Positions 14,939-23,250 of a DNA stretch of 64,000 nucleotides are shown piece after piece. Source of the stretch: Nocardioides pelophilus (GTDB taxonomy: Bacteria > Actinomycetota > Actinomycetes > Propionibacteriales > Nocardioidaceae); NCBI RefSeq assembly GCF_014180685.1, contig NZ_JACEHF010000001.1, positions 1-64,000 of the forward strand. Reading direction: 5' to 3'. The position numbers were made by a program, and so were the translations under genes. The notes beneath the pieces are model-generated. The model had not been told where the DNA came from and made no database searches. It saw only the letters and a program-made list of their open reading frames with translations. Each line of letters begins with the position of its first letter. Position 1 is the stretch's first letter.

Positions 14939-16713
14939 CGTCGTTCTCCTTCGAGCGGGGCGGGTTGGGCGACCAGCTCGACGAGCCGGAACTTCTGGAC
15001 CTTGCCGGTCGCGGTGGTCGGGAGCTTGAGTGAGTCGAGGAACTCCACGCGCTTGGGCACCTTGAAGCGGGCGAGGTGCTCCTTGGCGTAGGCGATGACG
15101 CCCTCCGCGTCGAGACCGTCTCCGTCCGGGCCTGGGGCACGGACGACCACGGCGCAGCCGATCTCGCCCCACCGGTCGTCGACGACGCCGACGGCGTAGA
15201 CCTGGCTGATGCCGGGGTGGGCTCCGAGGACCTCCTCGACCTCCTTCGGCATCACCAGTTCACCACCGGACTTGTAGACCTCCTTGCTGCGGCCGGTGAG
15301 GACGAGGTAGCCGTCCTCACGCACCCGCCCGAGGTCCCCCGAGTGGAGCCAGACCGTGCCGTCCGGGCCGGCGTGCAGCGCGGCTGCGGTCTCCTCTGGC
15401 TTGGCGTGGTAGCCGAGCATCGTGGTGGGGCCGGACGAGGTGAGCTCGCCCGCCGTGCCGTCCGGCAGCACCTCGCCGCTGAGCGGGTCGACCGTGCGGT
15501 AGACGCACAGCGCGGCCAAGCCGGTGGCACCGTGCTCGCTTCCCGGCACACCCGCCGAGCCGGCCAGCTTCGGCCGGCCCACCGTGGTCGAGGTCAGTGC
15601 CAGCTCGTCCTCCGGAAGGCTGAGCGTCATCGCTCCGCCGCACTCGGTCATCCCGTAGCCGGTGACGATCTCACTGACGCCGAAGTCGCGCTCGACCTGC
15701 TCCCACAGCCACACCGGAGCGGGCGCGGAGCCGCACAGGATCGCGCGCAGGCTGGACAGGTCGGCCTCGTGCCGCGAGGTGCTCTCCACCATGGCCACCG
15801 CCATGGTCGGGACGCACAGCATGTCCGTGGCGCGGTGCTTCTCGACCGCGCCGAGATAGGCCTCGGCGGTGAAGGACGGCAGCATGATGACCGCTCCGCC
15901 GACGTACGTCGCGGACAGGAGGCCCTCCACGTAGCCGAACATGTGGTAGCAGGGCAGCGAGAAGAGGATCCTCCGCCCGTCCTCGTAGGCCCGGGTCAAC
16001 GCCGAGGCGTAGCCGGTCCGGAGCACTGCGTCGTGCGTGACCTGGACGCCCTTGGGGGAGCCGGTGCTACCCGAGGTGTAGAGCAGGTCGGAGATGTCGT
16101 CCGGGCGGTGACCGGGGTCCGCCGATCCCGGGTGCTGCTCCCCGAGCTTGGCGAGCGCGGTGCCGGTGAATGCTCCGGGGCGAGGGGCATCCCCGGGTCG
16201 TTCGACGAGCACGACGTGACGCAGCGCGTCAGGCGCCCGGTCCCCGGCCGGCGGTCGCTCGGGGAAGTCGGGGGTGTCCCAGCCCGGGACGATCTTGTCG
16301 AGCATGCCGGCGTGGTCGAGGTTCTGGAATCCGGCGTTGGTGATCAGCACCGTGCAGTCGGACTGCTTCAGCACGTAGCGCAGCTCGTCGATGCGGTAGA
16401 GGAAGTTGAACGGGATCGCGACCGCTCCTGCCCGGGCGATCGCGAACTTCATCGTGACGAACTCGGCATGGTTGGCCATCAGCAGGCCGACGTGGTCGCC
16501 CTTGCGGACGCCCAGGGTGGCGAGGCCGTCGGCGAGGCACCGAGACTCGGCTGCGACCTCGGCGTAGGAGAGGACGCGTTCGTCCGTGACCACCAGGTCG
16601 CGCTCGGGGAACTGAGCAGCGCAGACGTCGAGCCAGGCGTCGAGAGTCCGCGGGGTCCAGGTGCTGAAGCGCTCCTGCAGGGCAGTGCGGCGCTCGGCGA
16701 TGTCGTAGGTCAC
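14935..16713 (-). CDS. AMP-forming acyl-CoA synthetase/ligase, first gene of the dioxygenase operon
   Basis: A 592-aa ANL superfamily enzyme that activates a carboxylic acid with ATP and CoA. Visible motifs are LLYTSGSTGSPKGV (P-loop), VTGYGMTECGG, WLHSGDLGR and the C-terminal catalytic Lys in TATGKVQKFR. GTG 16713 is chosen because AAGGAGGTG sits 5 bp upstream; the open frame to 16770 would cross the promoter. Promoter and operator lie directly upstream (16731-16770). As first gene of an operon leading into the dioxygenase and DUF35/thiolase genes, it most likely activates the pathway substrate itself. Confidence 0.93.
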   Translation of the reverse strand: MTYDIAERRTALQERFSTWTPRTLDAWLDVCAAQFPERDLVVTDERVLSYAEVAAESRCLADGLATLGVRKGDHVGLLMANHAEFVTMKFAIARAGAVAIPFNFLYRIDELRYVLKQSDCTVLITNAGFQNLDHAGMLDKIVPGWDTPDFPERPPAGDRAPDALRHVVLVERPGDAPRPGAFTGTALAKLGEQHPGSADPGHRPDDISDLLYTSGSTGSPKGVQVTHDAVLRTGYASALTRAYEDGRRILFSLPCYHMFGYVEGLLSATYVGGAVIMLPSFTAEAYLGAVEKHRATDMLCVPTMAVAMVESTSRHEADLSSLRAILCGSAPAPVWLWEQVERDFGVSEIVTGYGMTECGGAMTLSLPEDELALTSTTVGRPKLAGSAGVPGSEHGATGLAALCVYRTVDPLSGEVLPDGTAGELTSSGPTTMLGYHAKPEETAAALHAGPDGTVWLHSGDLGRVREDGYLVLTGRSKEVYKSGGELVMPKEVEEVLGAHPGISQVYAVGVVDDRWGEIGCAVVVRAPGPDGDGLDAEGVIAYAKEHLARFKVPKRVEFLDSLKLPTTATGKVQKFRLVELVAQPAPLEGERR

Positions 16714-16731
16714 GCCGCACCTCCTTTCTTT

Positions 16732-16746
16732 AATCTTGATTAGATT
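16732..16746. promoter_or_regulatory. Operator site 3 (perfect AATCT-N5-AGATT)
   Basis: AATCT-TGATT-AGATT, a perfect inverted repeat that extends to TAATCT/AGATTA (16731-16747). It lies between the dioxygenase operon start and the stop of the upstream ligase gene, and covers the -10 box of the promoter listed next. It is the cleanest copy of the repeated motif. Confidence 0.7.
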
Positions 16747-16770
16747 ATCTGGTCGTGGGGGATCTGACAA
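16742..16770 (-). promoter_or_regulatory. Sigma-70-type promoter of the ligase-dioxygenase operon
   Basis: On the minus strand: TTGTCA (complement 16765-16770), a spacer of exactly 17 bp, and TAATCT (complement 16742-16747), then a leader ending in AAGGAGG before GTG 16713. The -10 lies within operator site 3, which predicts repression by occlusion. Confidence 0.65.
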
Positions 16771-16776
16771 GCTTCG

Positions 16777-18399
16777 TCAGTCGGGTGTGACGTCACGCAG
16801 CGCGCTGGTGCCGACCAGGTCGAGGAGCTTGAACTTCTGGATCTTGCCGGTGGGGGTGGCGGGCAGCTCGCCGGCGACGAACCAACGGCTGGGCACCTTG
16901 TATGGCGAGAGCCGTTCACGGCAGTGGGCGGTCAGCGACTCGACCAGGGCCGCAGGGTCCGCGGCCATGCCCAGCTCTCGCACGTGCACGGCGGCGCCGA
17001 CGACCTCCCCCATCCGCTCGTCCGGGACTCCGAACACCGTTGCGCCGAGGACGGCCGGGTGCTCTGCCAGGCAGGACTCGATGCTGGCGGGAGCGATGTT
17101 CTCGCCGCCCCGGATGATCAGATCCTTGAGCCGACCCGTCAGCGTGATGTAGCCCCGCTCGTCCATCGAGCCCAGGTCCCCGGTGTGCACGAAGCCGTCA
17201 GCGTCGATGGTCCTCGCGGTCGCCTCGGCGTCGTGGAGGTACTCGACCAGCTGCTGGTAGCCACGTGCGCAGATCTCGCCGGCGCGGCCGAGCGGCACCA
17301 CCTCGCCGGTGGCCGGGTCGACGATCTTGACGTCCACCTGGGGAAGGGGGTGACCCACGGTGCCCAGCTTGTCCTCACGTGAGTCACTCGGCCGGGTGGC
17401 GGTCAGCACGGGCGCCAGCTCCGTCTGACCGAAGACGTTCGTGACCGCGGCGCCGAAGGTCTGCTCGGTCGCCTCGATCATCGCGGCGGGTACGTTGGAG
17501 GCCCCACCCAGCGCCACCGCCAGCCGCGGCGCGGGCTCGGACGAGGTCCGCTGCGCCTCCAGCAGTGCCCCGAGCACGGCGGGCACGAAGAAGAGGACCT
17601 CGACGTTCTCGCGGCGCATCGTCTCCAGCACCGGCCCGGGCGCGAACTGCTCGACCAGCACCTCGGTCCCGGCCAGCCACAGCGGGCCGAGGGTGCCGAT
17701 GACGCAGGCCGCGGTGTGGAACATCGGCAGGGGGTTGATGGTCACGGCGCCGGCCGGCATGTCGACGTAGTCCATGGTGAGCTTGGCGACGTTGACCAGC
17801 GAGCGGTGCCGGAGCAGCACACCCTTCGGGTTGCCGGTGGTGCCGGAGGTGTACTGCAGCATGACCGGCAGGTCGGCGTCCGTCGGCGCAGCGGCGAGGA
17901 CTGCACGATCGGGCTCCTCCGCGCGCCACTGATCACGCTCCGAGAGGCTGACCAGCCGCAGGTCCGGCCGGGTCGCGGCGACCTCACGAGCCACCGAGGC
18001 CATGTCGTAGTCCCGGCTGCGGTCGGCGTGCAGCAGGACCGTGCACCGGGAGTGGTCCACGGCGTACTCCAGCTCAGGCTTGCGGAGCACGGGGTTGAGC
18101 GCCACCAGGACCACGCCCGCAAGAGCGGCTCCGTGCTGGATGAGCACCCACTCAGCGACGTTCGGCGCCCAGAGTGCTACGAAGTCACCAGGGGCCGCCA
18201 GCCGCCGCAACCCGGTCGCGATGCGCTGGGCCTCCTCGTGCAGCTCGCCGTAGCTCAGTCGCACCTCGGTCCCGTCGCCGTGCCGGTTGGCCACCAGGGC
18301 CAGGCGGTCGGGGTAGCGGTCGGCCCGGTCGGCGAGCAGACCCGGGATGGTGAGGTCACTCAGCGCCACGCTGTTGTCGGCGGTCAGGTACGAGGTCAT
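16777..18399 (-). CDS. Fatty-acid/acyl-CoA ligase (AMP-binding)
   Basis: A 540-aa ANL enzyme, distinct from the ligase at 14935. Motifs are LQYTSGTTGNPKGVLL, NVFGQTELAPVL, FVHTGDLGSMDERGY, LIIRGGENIAPA and the Lys-bearing TPTGKIQKF. LRKPELEYAVDHSRCTVLLHA and the overall length fit medium/long-chain acyl or aryl ligases. It is probably the last gene of the leftward operon starting at MaoC (21988); it may activate a second acid, such as a released side chain or ring fragment. The 11-bp gap to the preceding crotonase supports cotranscription. Confidence 0.92.
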   Translation of the reverse strand: MTSYLTADNSVALSDLTIPGLLADRADRYPDRLALVANRHGDGTEVRLSYGELHEEAQRIATGLRRLAAPGDFVALWAPNVAEWVLIQHGAALAGVVLVALNPVLRKPELEYAVDHSRCTVLLHADRSRDYDMASVAREVAATRPDLRLVSLSERDQWRAEEPDRAVLAAAPTDADLPVMLQYTSGTTGNPKGVLLRHRSLVNVAKLTMDYVDMPAGAVTINPLPMFHTAACVIGTLGPLWLAGTEVLVEQFAPGPVLETMRRENVEVLFFVPAVLGALLEAQRTSSEPAPRLAVALGGASNVPAAMIEATEQTFGAAVTNVFGQTELAPVLTATRPSDSREDKLGTVGHPLPQVDVKIVDPATGEVVPLGRAGEICARGYQQLVEYLHDAEATARTIDADGFVHTGDLGSMDERGYITLTGRLKDLIIRGGENIAPASIESCLAEHPAVLGATVFGVPDERMGEVVGAAVHVRELGMAADPAALVESLTAHCRERLSPYKVPSRWFVAGELPATPTGKIQKFKLLDLVGTSALRDVTPD

Positions 18400-18410
18400 G
18401 TGCTTCTCTC

Positions 18411-19202
18411 CTAGGGTGTGGCCGGCCCGAATACGGGGCGACGTTTCTCGGCAAATGCGGACACGCCTTCGGCGAAGTCGTCGCTGTCCCAGAGCAGGGT
18501 CTGGTTGCGCACTTCGAGGTCGAGCACGGCAAGCGGGTGACGCGGCTCGCCGGAGAGCATCTGCTTGATGGCGCCGAGAGCGAGCGGCGGCCCGGCGGCG
18601 AGGGTTGCGGCGTCCTCGAGAGCAGCCGCCAGGGCCGTCCCGGGGTCGACGACACGGTCGACGGGACCGATGACCCCGGCTTCGGCACCGCTGATACGAG
18701 AGCCCAGCATCAGCATCTGCCGCGCCCGGGGGGCACCGACGCGAGCAGGCAGCGAGGCGAAGATCCCCATGTCGCCGGCGAGTCCGACTCCGGTGAAGGT
18801 CGTGGCGAGGGTGGCGTCGCTCGCTGCCACCACGCGGTCGCAGGCGAGGGCGAGTGCCACGCCGGCCCCGAAGGCCGGGCCTTCCACCGCCGCGATCACC
18901 GGCTTGGGGGTGTGCCAGAGCGCGCGAATGATCCGCTGCGCCGCCTGGGCCCGCGGGGTGGTCTCGTGCCGCGGCCGGCGCTGCATCGTCGAGATGTCGC
19001 CACCGGAGCAGAACGCGCCCTCCGCCCCGGTGAGGACCACTGCGCGGACCGTGGCGTCACCGTCCGCAGCCTCGATCGCCTCGGCCAGGGCGTAGCGCAG
19101 CGACAGGTCGATCGCGTTGCGCAGGTGCGGCCGGTTCAGCGTGATGACACGGACCGCACCCCGGTCCTCGACCAGAACCGGAATCTCCACCGCGGCGCTC
19201 AC
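18411..19202 (-). CDS. Enoyl-CoA hydratase/isomerase family protein (crotonase 1)
   Basis: A 263-aa crotonase: VITLNRPHLRNAID, FCSGGDISTM (oxyanion hole) and VEGPAFGAGVALALACDRVVAA. Relative to mammalian enoyl-CoA hydratase, both catalytic Glu positions are non-acidic (GAGVALAL and TTFTGVGL). Straight hydration is therefore unlikely, and isomerase or hydrolase chemistry is possible. The GTG 19202 start overlaps the stop of crotonase 2 (GTGA). It is one of three consecutive crotonases that differ in active-site residues. Confidence 0.9.
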   Translation of the reverse strand: MSAAVEIPVLVEDRGAVRVITLNRPHLRNAIDLSLRYALAEAIEAADGDATVRAVVLTGAEGAFCSGGDISTMQRRPRHETTPRAQAAQRIIRALWHTPKPVIAAVEGPAFGAGVALALACDRVVAASDATLATTFTGVGLAGDMGIFASLPARVGAPRARQMLMLGSRISGAEAGVIGPVDRVVDPGTALAAALEDAATLAAGPPLALGAIKQMLSGEPRHPLAVLDLEVRNQTLLWDSDDFAEGVSAFAEKRRPVFGPATP

Positions 19203-20002
19203 CGGCCTTCGTACCTACCGGGCCGGCGCTCGATGACGGCCGCCAGCGCCTCCCGGCTGTCGGCGGTGCCGGACAGCTCGGAGACGACGCGCGCCTCCTC
19301 GGGGAGCCGCTCCGCCACCGTCGAGCCGAGGCCGTCCCAGACCAGACGCTTGGTGGCCGACAGGCCCAGGGGTGGCTGAGCCGCGAGCTCGGCGGCGAGG
19401 GTGTCGACGGCGCCCGCGAGCTCCTGGTCGGGCACCACCCGGGTGACGATGCCCATCCCGAGCGCCTCGGTCGCGGTGAGAGTCGGGTTCGTGAGCAGGA
19501 TGTCCATCGCCCGGCGCAGGCCGACGATGCGCGCCAGGGTCACGGTCGTGCCGGCGTCAGGCGCCATGCCGACGCGGACCGCGCCGGAGAAGAACTTCGA
19601 CCCCTCCGCCGCGACGACCAGGTCGGCCGCGCAGACCAGACCGAACCCGGCCCCGCCCGCGGCGAAGCCCTGCACCTGCGCGATGACGGGGGCCTTGAGC
19701 TGGATCAGCGCGGCAGTCGCGAGCTGCAGCCACGCGGTCGCCTCGCGAAGGTAGGCGGGGAGCTCCTCGCCCTTGCCGGCGAACGTCTTGACGTCGCCGC
19801 CGGCGCAGAAGTTGCGGCCCTCCCCGCTGAGCACGACGACTCGCACGGTCGGCTCGGCGTGGCAGCGCAGGGCGACTTCGTGCAGTGCGCGCAGCAAGTC
19901 GGCGTCGACCGCGTTCGCGACCTCGGGCCGGTTGAGCCGGATCCGGGCGATGCCGTCGGCGAGATCGAGCAGGACCGGTCCTTCGGTGACCAGAGCGGTC
20001 AT
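19199..20002 (-). CDS. Enoyl-CoA isomerase-like crotonase 2
   Basis: 267 aa. IARIRLNRPEVANAVD, FCAGGDVKTFAGKGEELPAY and VQGFAAGGAGFGLVCAADLVVAA define the crotonase fold. Both hydratase Glu positions are substituted, but the GMAPDAGTTVTLARIVG loop has the PDxG Asp characteristic of PaaG/enoyl-CoA delta-isomerases. I therefore favour double-bond isomerisation. ATG 20002 overlaps the stop of crotonase 3. Confidence 0.9.
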   Translation of the reverse strand: MTALVTEGPVLLDLADGIARIRLNRPEVANAVDADLLRALHEVALRCHAEPTVRVVVLSGEGRNFCAGGDVKTFAGKGEELPAYLREATAWLQLATAALIQLKAPVIAQVQGFAAGGAGFGLVCAADLVVAAEGSKFFSGAVRVGMAPDAGTTVTLARIVGLRRAMDILLTNPTLTATEALGMGIVTRVVPDQELAGAVDTLAAELAAQPPLGLSATKRLVWDGLGSTVAERLPEEARVVSELSGTADSREALAAVIERRPGRYEGR

Positions 20003-20790
20003 GACGTGCCTTCCTTCCGGTCGGCGAAGGCCGACACGCTGGTGCCGCCGGCGTCGCCGGCGATGTGGTCAACGACGGCGTCCAGCTCGAGATCCAGACC
20101 CTTCTCGACGTCGGTGGTCAGTCCGTCGCGGACCAGCCGCTTGATGGTCTGCACCGCATCCGGACGACGGTCGGCGAGCTTCCGGGCAAAGGCGGCGACG
20201 GCCTCGTCGAACGTGTCCGCGGGGAACGACCGGTAGGCCAGCCCCCAGGCCACGGCGTCGGCGCCCGAGAGCCGGTCCCCGGAGAGGAGCAGGGCGGTCG
20301 CACGCTGGCGACCGACCAAGCGCGGCAGCCGCTGTGACCCGCCTCCGCCGGGCACCATGCCAAAGTTCACGTGGTTGTCGGAGATCCGCGCGTCGTCGCG
20401 CACCAGCACGATGTCACTGGCCTGCATCAGCTCGAACCCACCCGCCATGGCGACTCCCTCCACGGCTGCGATCACCGGCTGCGGGATCTCGCTCACCGCA
20501 GCGCACGCGTCGCGGAAGGCGGCGAAGAGGGTGCGCAGCGCTTCCCGGCCCACCGAGCGGAGTCGCTGCACCTCCTCGAAGTCCCCGCCTGCGCAGAAGT
20601 TCCCTCCGGCGCCACGGACCACCACGACCCGAACCTCGGCCGACGCCCCGACGTGGCGCAGTGCCTGCTCGAGCGCCGCGGCCAGCGCGGTGGTCACCGC
20701 ATTTATGGCGCCTGGCCGATCAAGGGTCAAGGTGGCGATACCGGCGGAGATGTCGATGGTGACCGGCGTGGGCCCGTCCGCGGCCTTCAC
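19999..20790 (-). CDS. Enoyl-CoA hydratase-like crotonase 3
   Basis: 263 aa. [30 protein letters not shown] and [21 protein letters not shown]. Of the three crotonases in a row, this one keeps the first catalytic Glu (GGFELM), while the second position is His in [20 protein letters not shown]. It is the best candidate for a hydratase in this operon. It is coupled by 4-bp overlaps to the SDR before it and crotonase 2 after it. Confidence 0.9.
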   Translation of the reverse strand: MKAADGPTPVTIDISAGIATLTLDRPGAINAVTTALAAALEQALRHVGASAEVRVVVVRGAGGNFCAGGDFEEVQRLRSVGREALRTLFAAFRDACAAVSEIPQPVIAAVEGVAMAGGFELMQASDIVLVRDDARISDNHVNFGMVPGGGGSQRLPRLVGRQRATALLLSGDRLSGADAVAWGLAYRSFPADTFDEAVAAFARKLADRRPDAVQTIKRLVRDGLTTDVEKGLDLELDAVVDHIAGDAGGTSVSAFADRKEGTS

Positions 20791-21539
20791 ATGCCCCTCC
20801 CGCCGGAGACCTCGAGCACGGCACCGGTCATGTAGCTGGACAGGTCGGAGGCGAGGAAGGCCACCACGTTGGCGATCTCCTCGGGCTCCCCGGCACGCCG
20901 CATGGGGATAGTGGCCTCGGTGGCGGCATACGCCTCCGGGGTCATCGCCTCCGTCATCGGGGTGCGGATCAGGCCGGGCTGGATCGCGTTGACGCGGACG
21001 CCGTGGTGCGCCAGCTCCTTGGCAGCCGCCTTGGTCATGCCGACGATGCCGGCCTTGGCGGCGCTGTAGTTGGTCTGACCTGGGTTCCCGACCTTCCCGG
21101 ACATCGAGGAGATGTTGATGATGCTCCCGCCCTTGGCGTCGCGCATGACCTCGCTGGCTGCACGGATGCCGAGCCAGGTGCCCTGGAGGTGGACCGTGAT
21201 GACGGCCTGGAAGTTCTCGAGGGTCATCTTCCGCAGCGAGGCGTCCCGGGTGATGCCGGCGTTGTTCACCAGCACGTCGAGCCCACCGTGCTCGGCGACG
21301 GCACCGTCGACCAGGTCGGCCACGCTCTTCTCAGAGGTGACGTCGCAGGCCACGCCGCGCGCCGCTGGACCGAGGCGCGTCGCCGCGGCTACCGCTCTGT
21401 CACCGTCGAGGTCGGCGATCGTGACCTTCGCTCCCTGGTCGACGAGCACCGTGGCGATGGCGAGGCCGATGCCCTGGGCGGCACCGGTCACGATCGCGCG
21501 TCGACCCTCCAGCAGCCTCCCGCTGCCAGCGGCGCTCAT
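20787..21539 (-). CDS. SDR-family 3-hydroxyacyl-CoA dehydrogenase / FabG-like reductase
   Basis: 250 aa: [11 protein letters not shown] (cofactor loop), ADLDGDRA (an acidic residue after beta-2 suggests NAD), [39 protein letters not shown] with the catalytic Ser-Tyr-Lys, and the C-terminal [12 protein letters not shown]. It oxidises a 3-hydroxyacyl-CoA to 3-keto or the reverse. ATG 21539 overlaps the MaoC stop by 4 bp; the frame is open further upstream, but that part overlaps the MaoC gene and is rejected. Confidence 0.92.
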   Translation of the reverse strand: MSAAGSGRLLEGRRAIVTGAAQGIGLAIATVLVDQGAKVTIADLDGDRAVAAATRLGPAARGVACDVTSEKSVADLVDGAVAEHGGLDVLVNNAGITRDASLRKMTLENFQAVITVHLQGTWLGIRAASEVMRDAKGGSIINISSMSGKVGNPGQTNYSAAKAGIVGMTKAAAKELAHHGVRVNAIQPGLIRTPMTEAMTPEAYAATEATIPMRRAGEPEEIANVVAFLASDLSSYMTGAVLEVSGGRGM

Positions 21540-21988
21540 GCGACGTACCTGATGATCGACTGGACCACGGCGGCCGGCTTCTCCGCCCCCTCGACCTCGA
21601 TCACTGTCTCGAAGACAGCCTGCACTGCACCGTCGAGCGGAATCACCTTGAGCACCTTCGCAGCGACCCGCACCTTGCTGCCCACCCGCACGGGCGCGAC
21701 GAAGCGCACCTTGTCCAGCCCGTAGTTGACCGCCATCGTCACGTCGTCCACGCGGTAGAGCTGGTTGAGCAGGGGCGGCAGCAGCGAGAGCGTGAGGAAC
21801 CCGTGCGCGATCGTCGCGCCGAACGGTCCGCCGGCGGCCCGCTCGGCATCCACGTGGATCCACTGGTGGTCGCCCGTGGCGTCCGCGAACGCGTTGATGC
21901 GGGGCTGGTCGACCTCGATCCAGTCCGAGGCCCCGAGAACGTCGCCCTGCGCACCCGCGAACTCAGCGATCCCACCGTAGACCTTCAT
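21536..21988 (-). CDS. MaoC-like (R)-specific enoyl-CoA hydratase
   Basis: A 150-aa hot-dog protein with the hydratase-2 motif: [17 protein letters not shown] (catalytic Asp and His) and [18 protein letters not shown]. It hydrates trans-2-enoyl-CoA to (R)-3-hydroxyacyl-CoA, which would feed the co-operonic SDR. ATG 21988 has GGAGGGCGG upstream. It is first in the leftward operon MaoC-SDR-three crotonases-ligase, behind operator site 4. Confidence 0.92.
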   Translation of the reverse strand: MKVYGGIAEFAGAQGDVLGASDWIEVDQPRINAFADATGDHQWIHVDAERAAGGPFGATIAHGFLTLSLLPPLLNQLYRVDDVTMAVNYGLDKVRFVAPVRVGSKVRVAAKVLKVIPLDGAVQAVFETVIEVEGAEKPAAVVQSIIRYVA

Positions 21989-22006
21989 GCATCCGCCCTC
22001 CGTGTG

Positions 22007-22031
22007 TAGATTTTCAAATCTAAAGTAGATT
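22007..22031. promoter_or_regulatory. Operator site 4 (two overlapping palindromes) between MaoC and thiolase
   Basis: AATCT-AAAGT-AGATT at 22017-22031 is a perfect match to the shared motif. It overlaps a second perfect palindrome, TAGATTT-tc-AAATCTA (22007-22022). The half-sites also read TAGATT on both strands (22026-22031 plus; complement 22017-22022), plausible -10 boxes for the divergent thiolase and MaoC genes. The double site could bind two repressor dimers. Confidence 0.7.
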
Positions 22032-22088
22032 ATGTTGCAACACCGTTCCCGTCAACGTTCGCCCGCGCGCCCGACCCAGGAGGAACCC

Positions 22089-23243
22089 ATGTCCGAGGCC
22101 TATATCGTCGAAGCAGTCCGCACACCGGTCGGACGCCGCAACGGCGGCCTCGCCGCCACCCATCCCGCCGACCTAGCCGCCCACCCGCTGCAGGCGCTGG
22201 TGGACCGCACCGGCGTCGACCCGGCGGCGATCGAGGACGTCGTGCTCGGGTGCCTGGACAACATTGGCGCGCAGGCCGGCGACATCGCCCGCACCGCTGC
22301 CCTCGCGGCGGGCTTCCCCGAGTCCGTCCCCGGCGTGACCATCGACCGACAATGCGGGTCGGCCCAGCAGGCCGTGAGCTTCGCCGCGATGGGCGTCGCG
22401 AGCGGCTACCAGGACCTCGTCATCGCCGGCGGCGTCCAGAAGATGAGTCAGTTCCCGATCCTCAGCGCCTTCGGCGCCGGCGAACCCTTCGGCTCCACGG
22501 ACCCCTGGTCGGGCTCGGAGGGCTGGAGCCAGCGCTACGGCGACCAGGCGATCTCGCAGTTCCGCGGCGCCGAGATGATGGCCGAGCACTGGAAGCTCAC
22601 CCGCGACGACTGCGAGGAGTGGGCCTACCAAAGCCACCAGCGTGCACTCGCTGCGATCGACGCCGGTCACTTCGAGCGCGAGATCGCGCCGTACGCCGGC
22701 ATCTCGACCGACGAGGGCCCGCGGCGCGACACCAGCCGCGAGAAGATGGCGGGGCTGAAGACGCTCGTCCCCGGCGGCGTGCTGACCGCCGCCGTCGCCT
22801 CCCAGATCTCCGACGGTGCCGCCGCCCTCCTGATCGCCTCGGAGCAGGCGGTCAAGGACCACAACCTGACGCCGCGCGCACGGATCCACCACGTCTCCGT
22901 CCGCGGCGACGACCCGGTGATGATGCTGTCCGCACCGATCCGCGCCACCCAGCACGCCCTGAAGAAGGTCGACATGAGCATTGACGACATCGACGTGGTG
23001 GAGATCAACGAGGCGTTCGCCCCCGTGGTGCTCGCCTGGAACCGCGAGCTTGGCGCCGATCCGGCCAAGGTCAACCCCAACGGGGGCGCCATCGCCCTGG
23101 GTCACCCGATCGGCTGCACCGGAGCGCGCCTGATGACCTCGCTCCTGCACGAGCTCGAGCGCACCGGCGGACGTTTCGGCCTGCAGACGATGTGCGAGGG
23201 CGGCGGTCAGGCCAACGTGACAATCATCGAGCGGTTGGGCTGA
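22089..23243 (+). CDS. Acetyl-CoA acetyltransferase (thiolase)
   Basis: A 384-aa thiolase with a complete active site: VTIDRQCGSAQQAV (Cys), NPNGGAIALGHPIGCTGAR (His) and QTMCEGGGQAN (Cys). ATG 22089 is preceded by AGGAGG at good spacing; the longer open frame starts within the promoter and is rejected. It is expressed divergently from the MaoC operon and is followed after 7 bp by an acyl-CoA dehydrogenase. The two supply the first and last steps of a beta-oxidation round. Confidence 0.94.
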   Translation: MSEAYIVEAVRTPVGRRNGGLAATHPADLAAHPLQALVDRTGVDPAAIEDVVLGCLDNIGAQAGDIARTAALAAGFPESVPGVTIDRQCGSAQQAVSFAAMGVASGYQDLVIAGGVQKMSQFPILSAFGAGEPFGSTDPWSGSEGWSQRYGDQAISQFRGAEMMAEHWKLTRDDCEEWAYQSHQRALAAIDAGHFEREIAPYAGISTDEGPRRDTSREKMAGLKTLVPGGVLTAAVASQISDGAAALLIASEQAVKDHNLTPRARIHHVSVRGDDPVMMLSAPIRATQHALKKVDMSIDDIDVVEINEAFAPVVLAWNRELGADPAKVNPNGGAIALGHPIGCTGARLMTSLLHELERTGGRFGLQTMCEGGGQANVTIIERLG

Positions 23244-23250
23244 GACGGTC

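Noticed and set aside
22089-23243. Antisense frame 22173-23261 over the thiolase
   Set aside because: Mirror of the thiolase coding pattern with no ribosome binding site.
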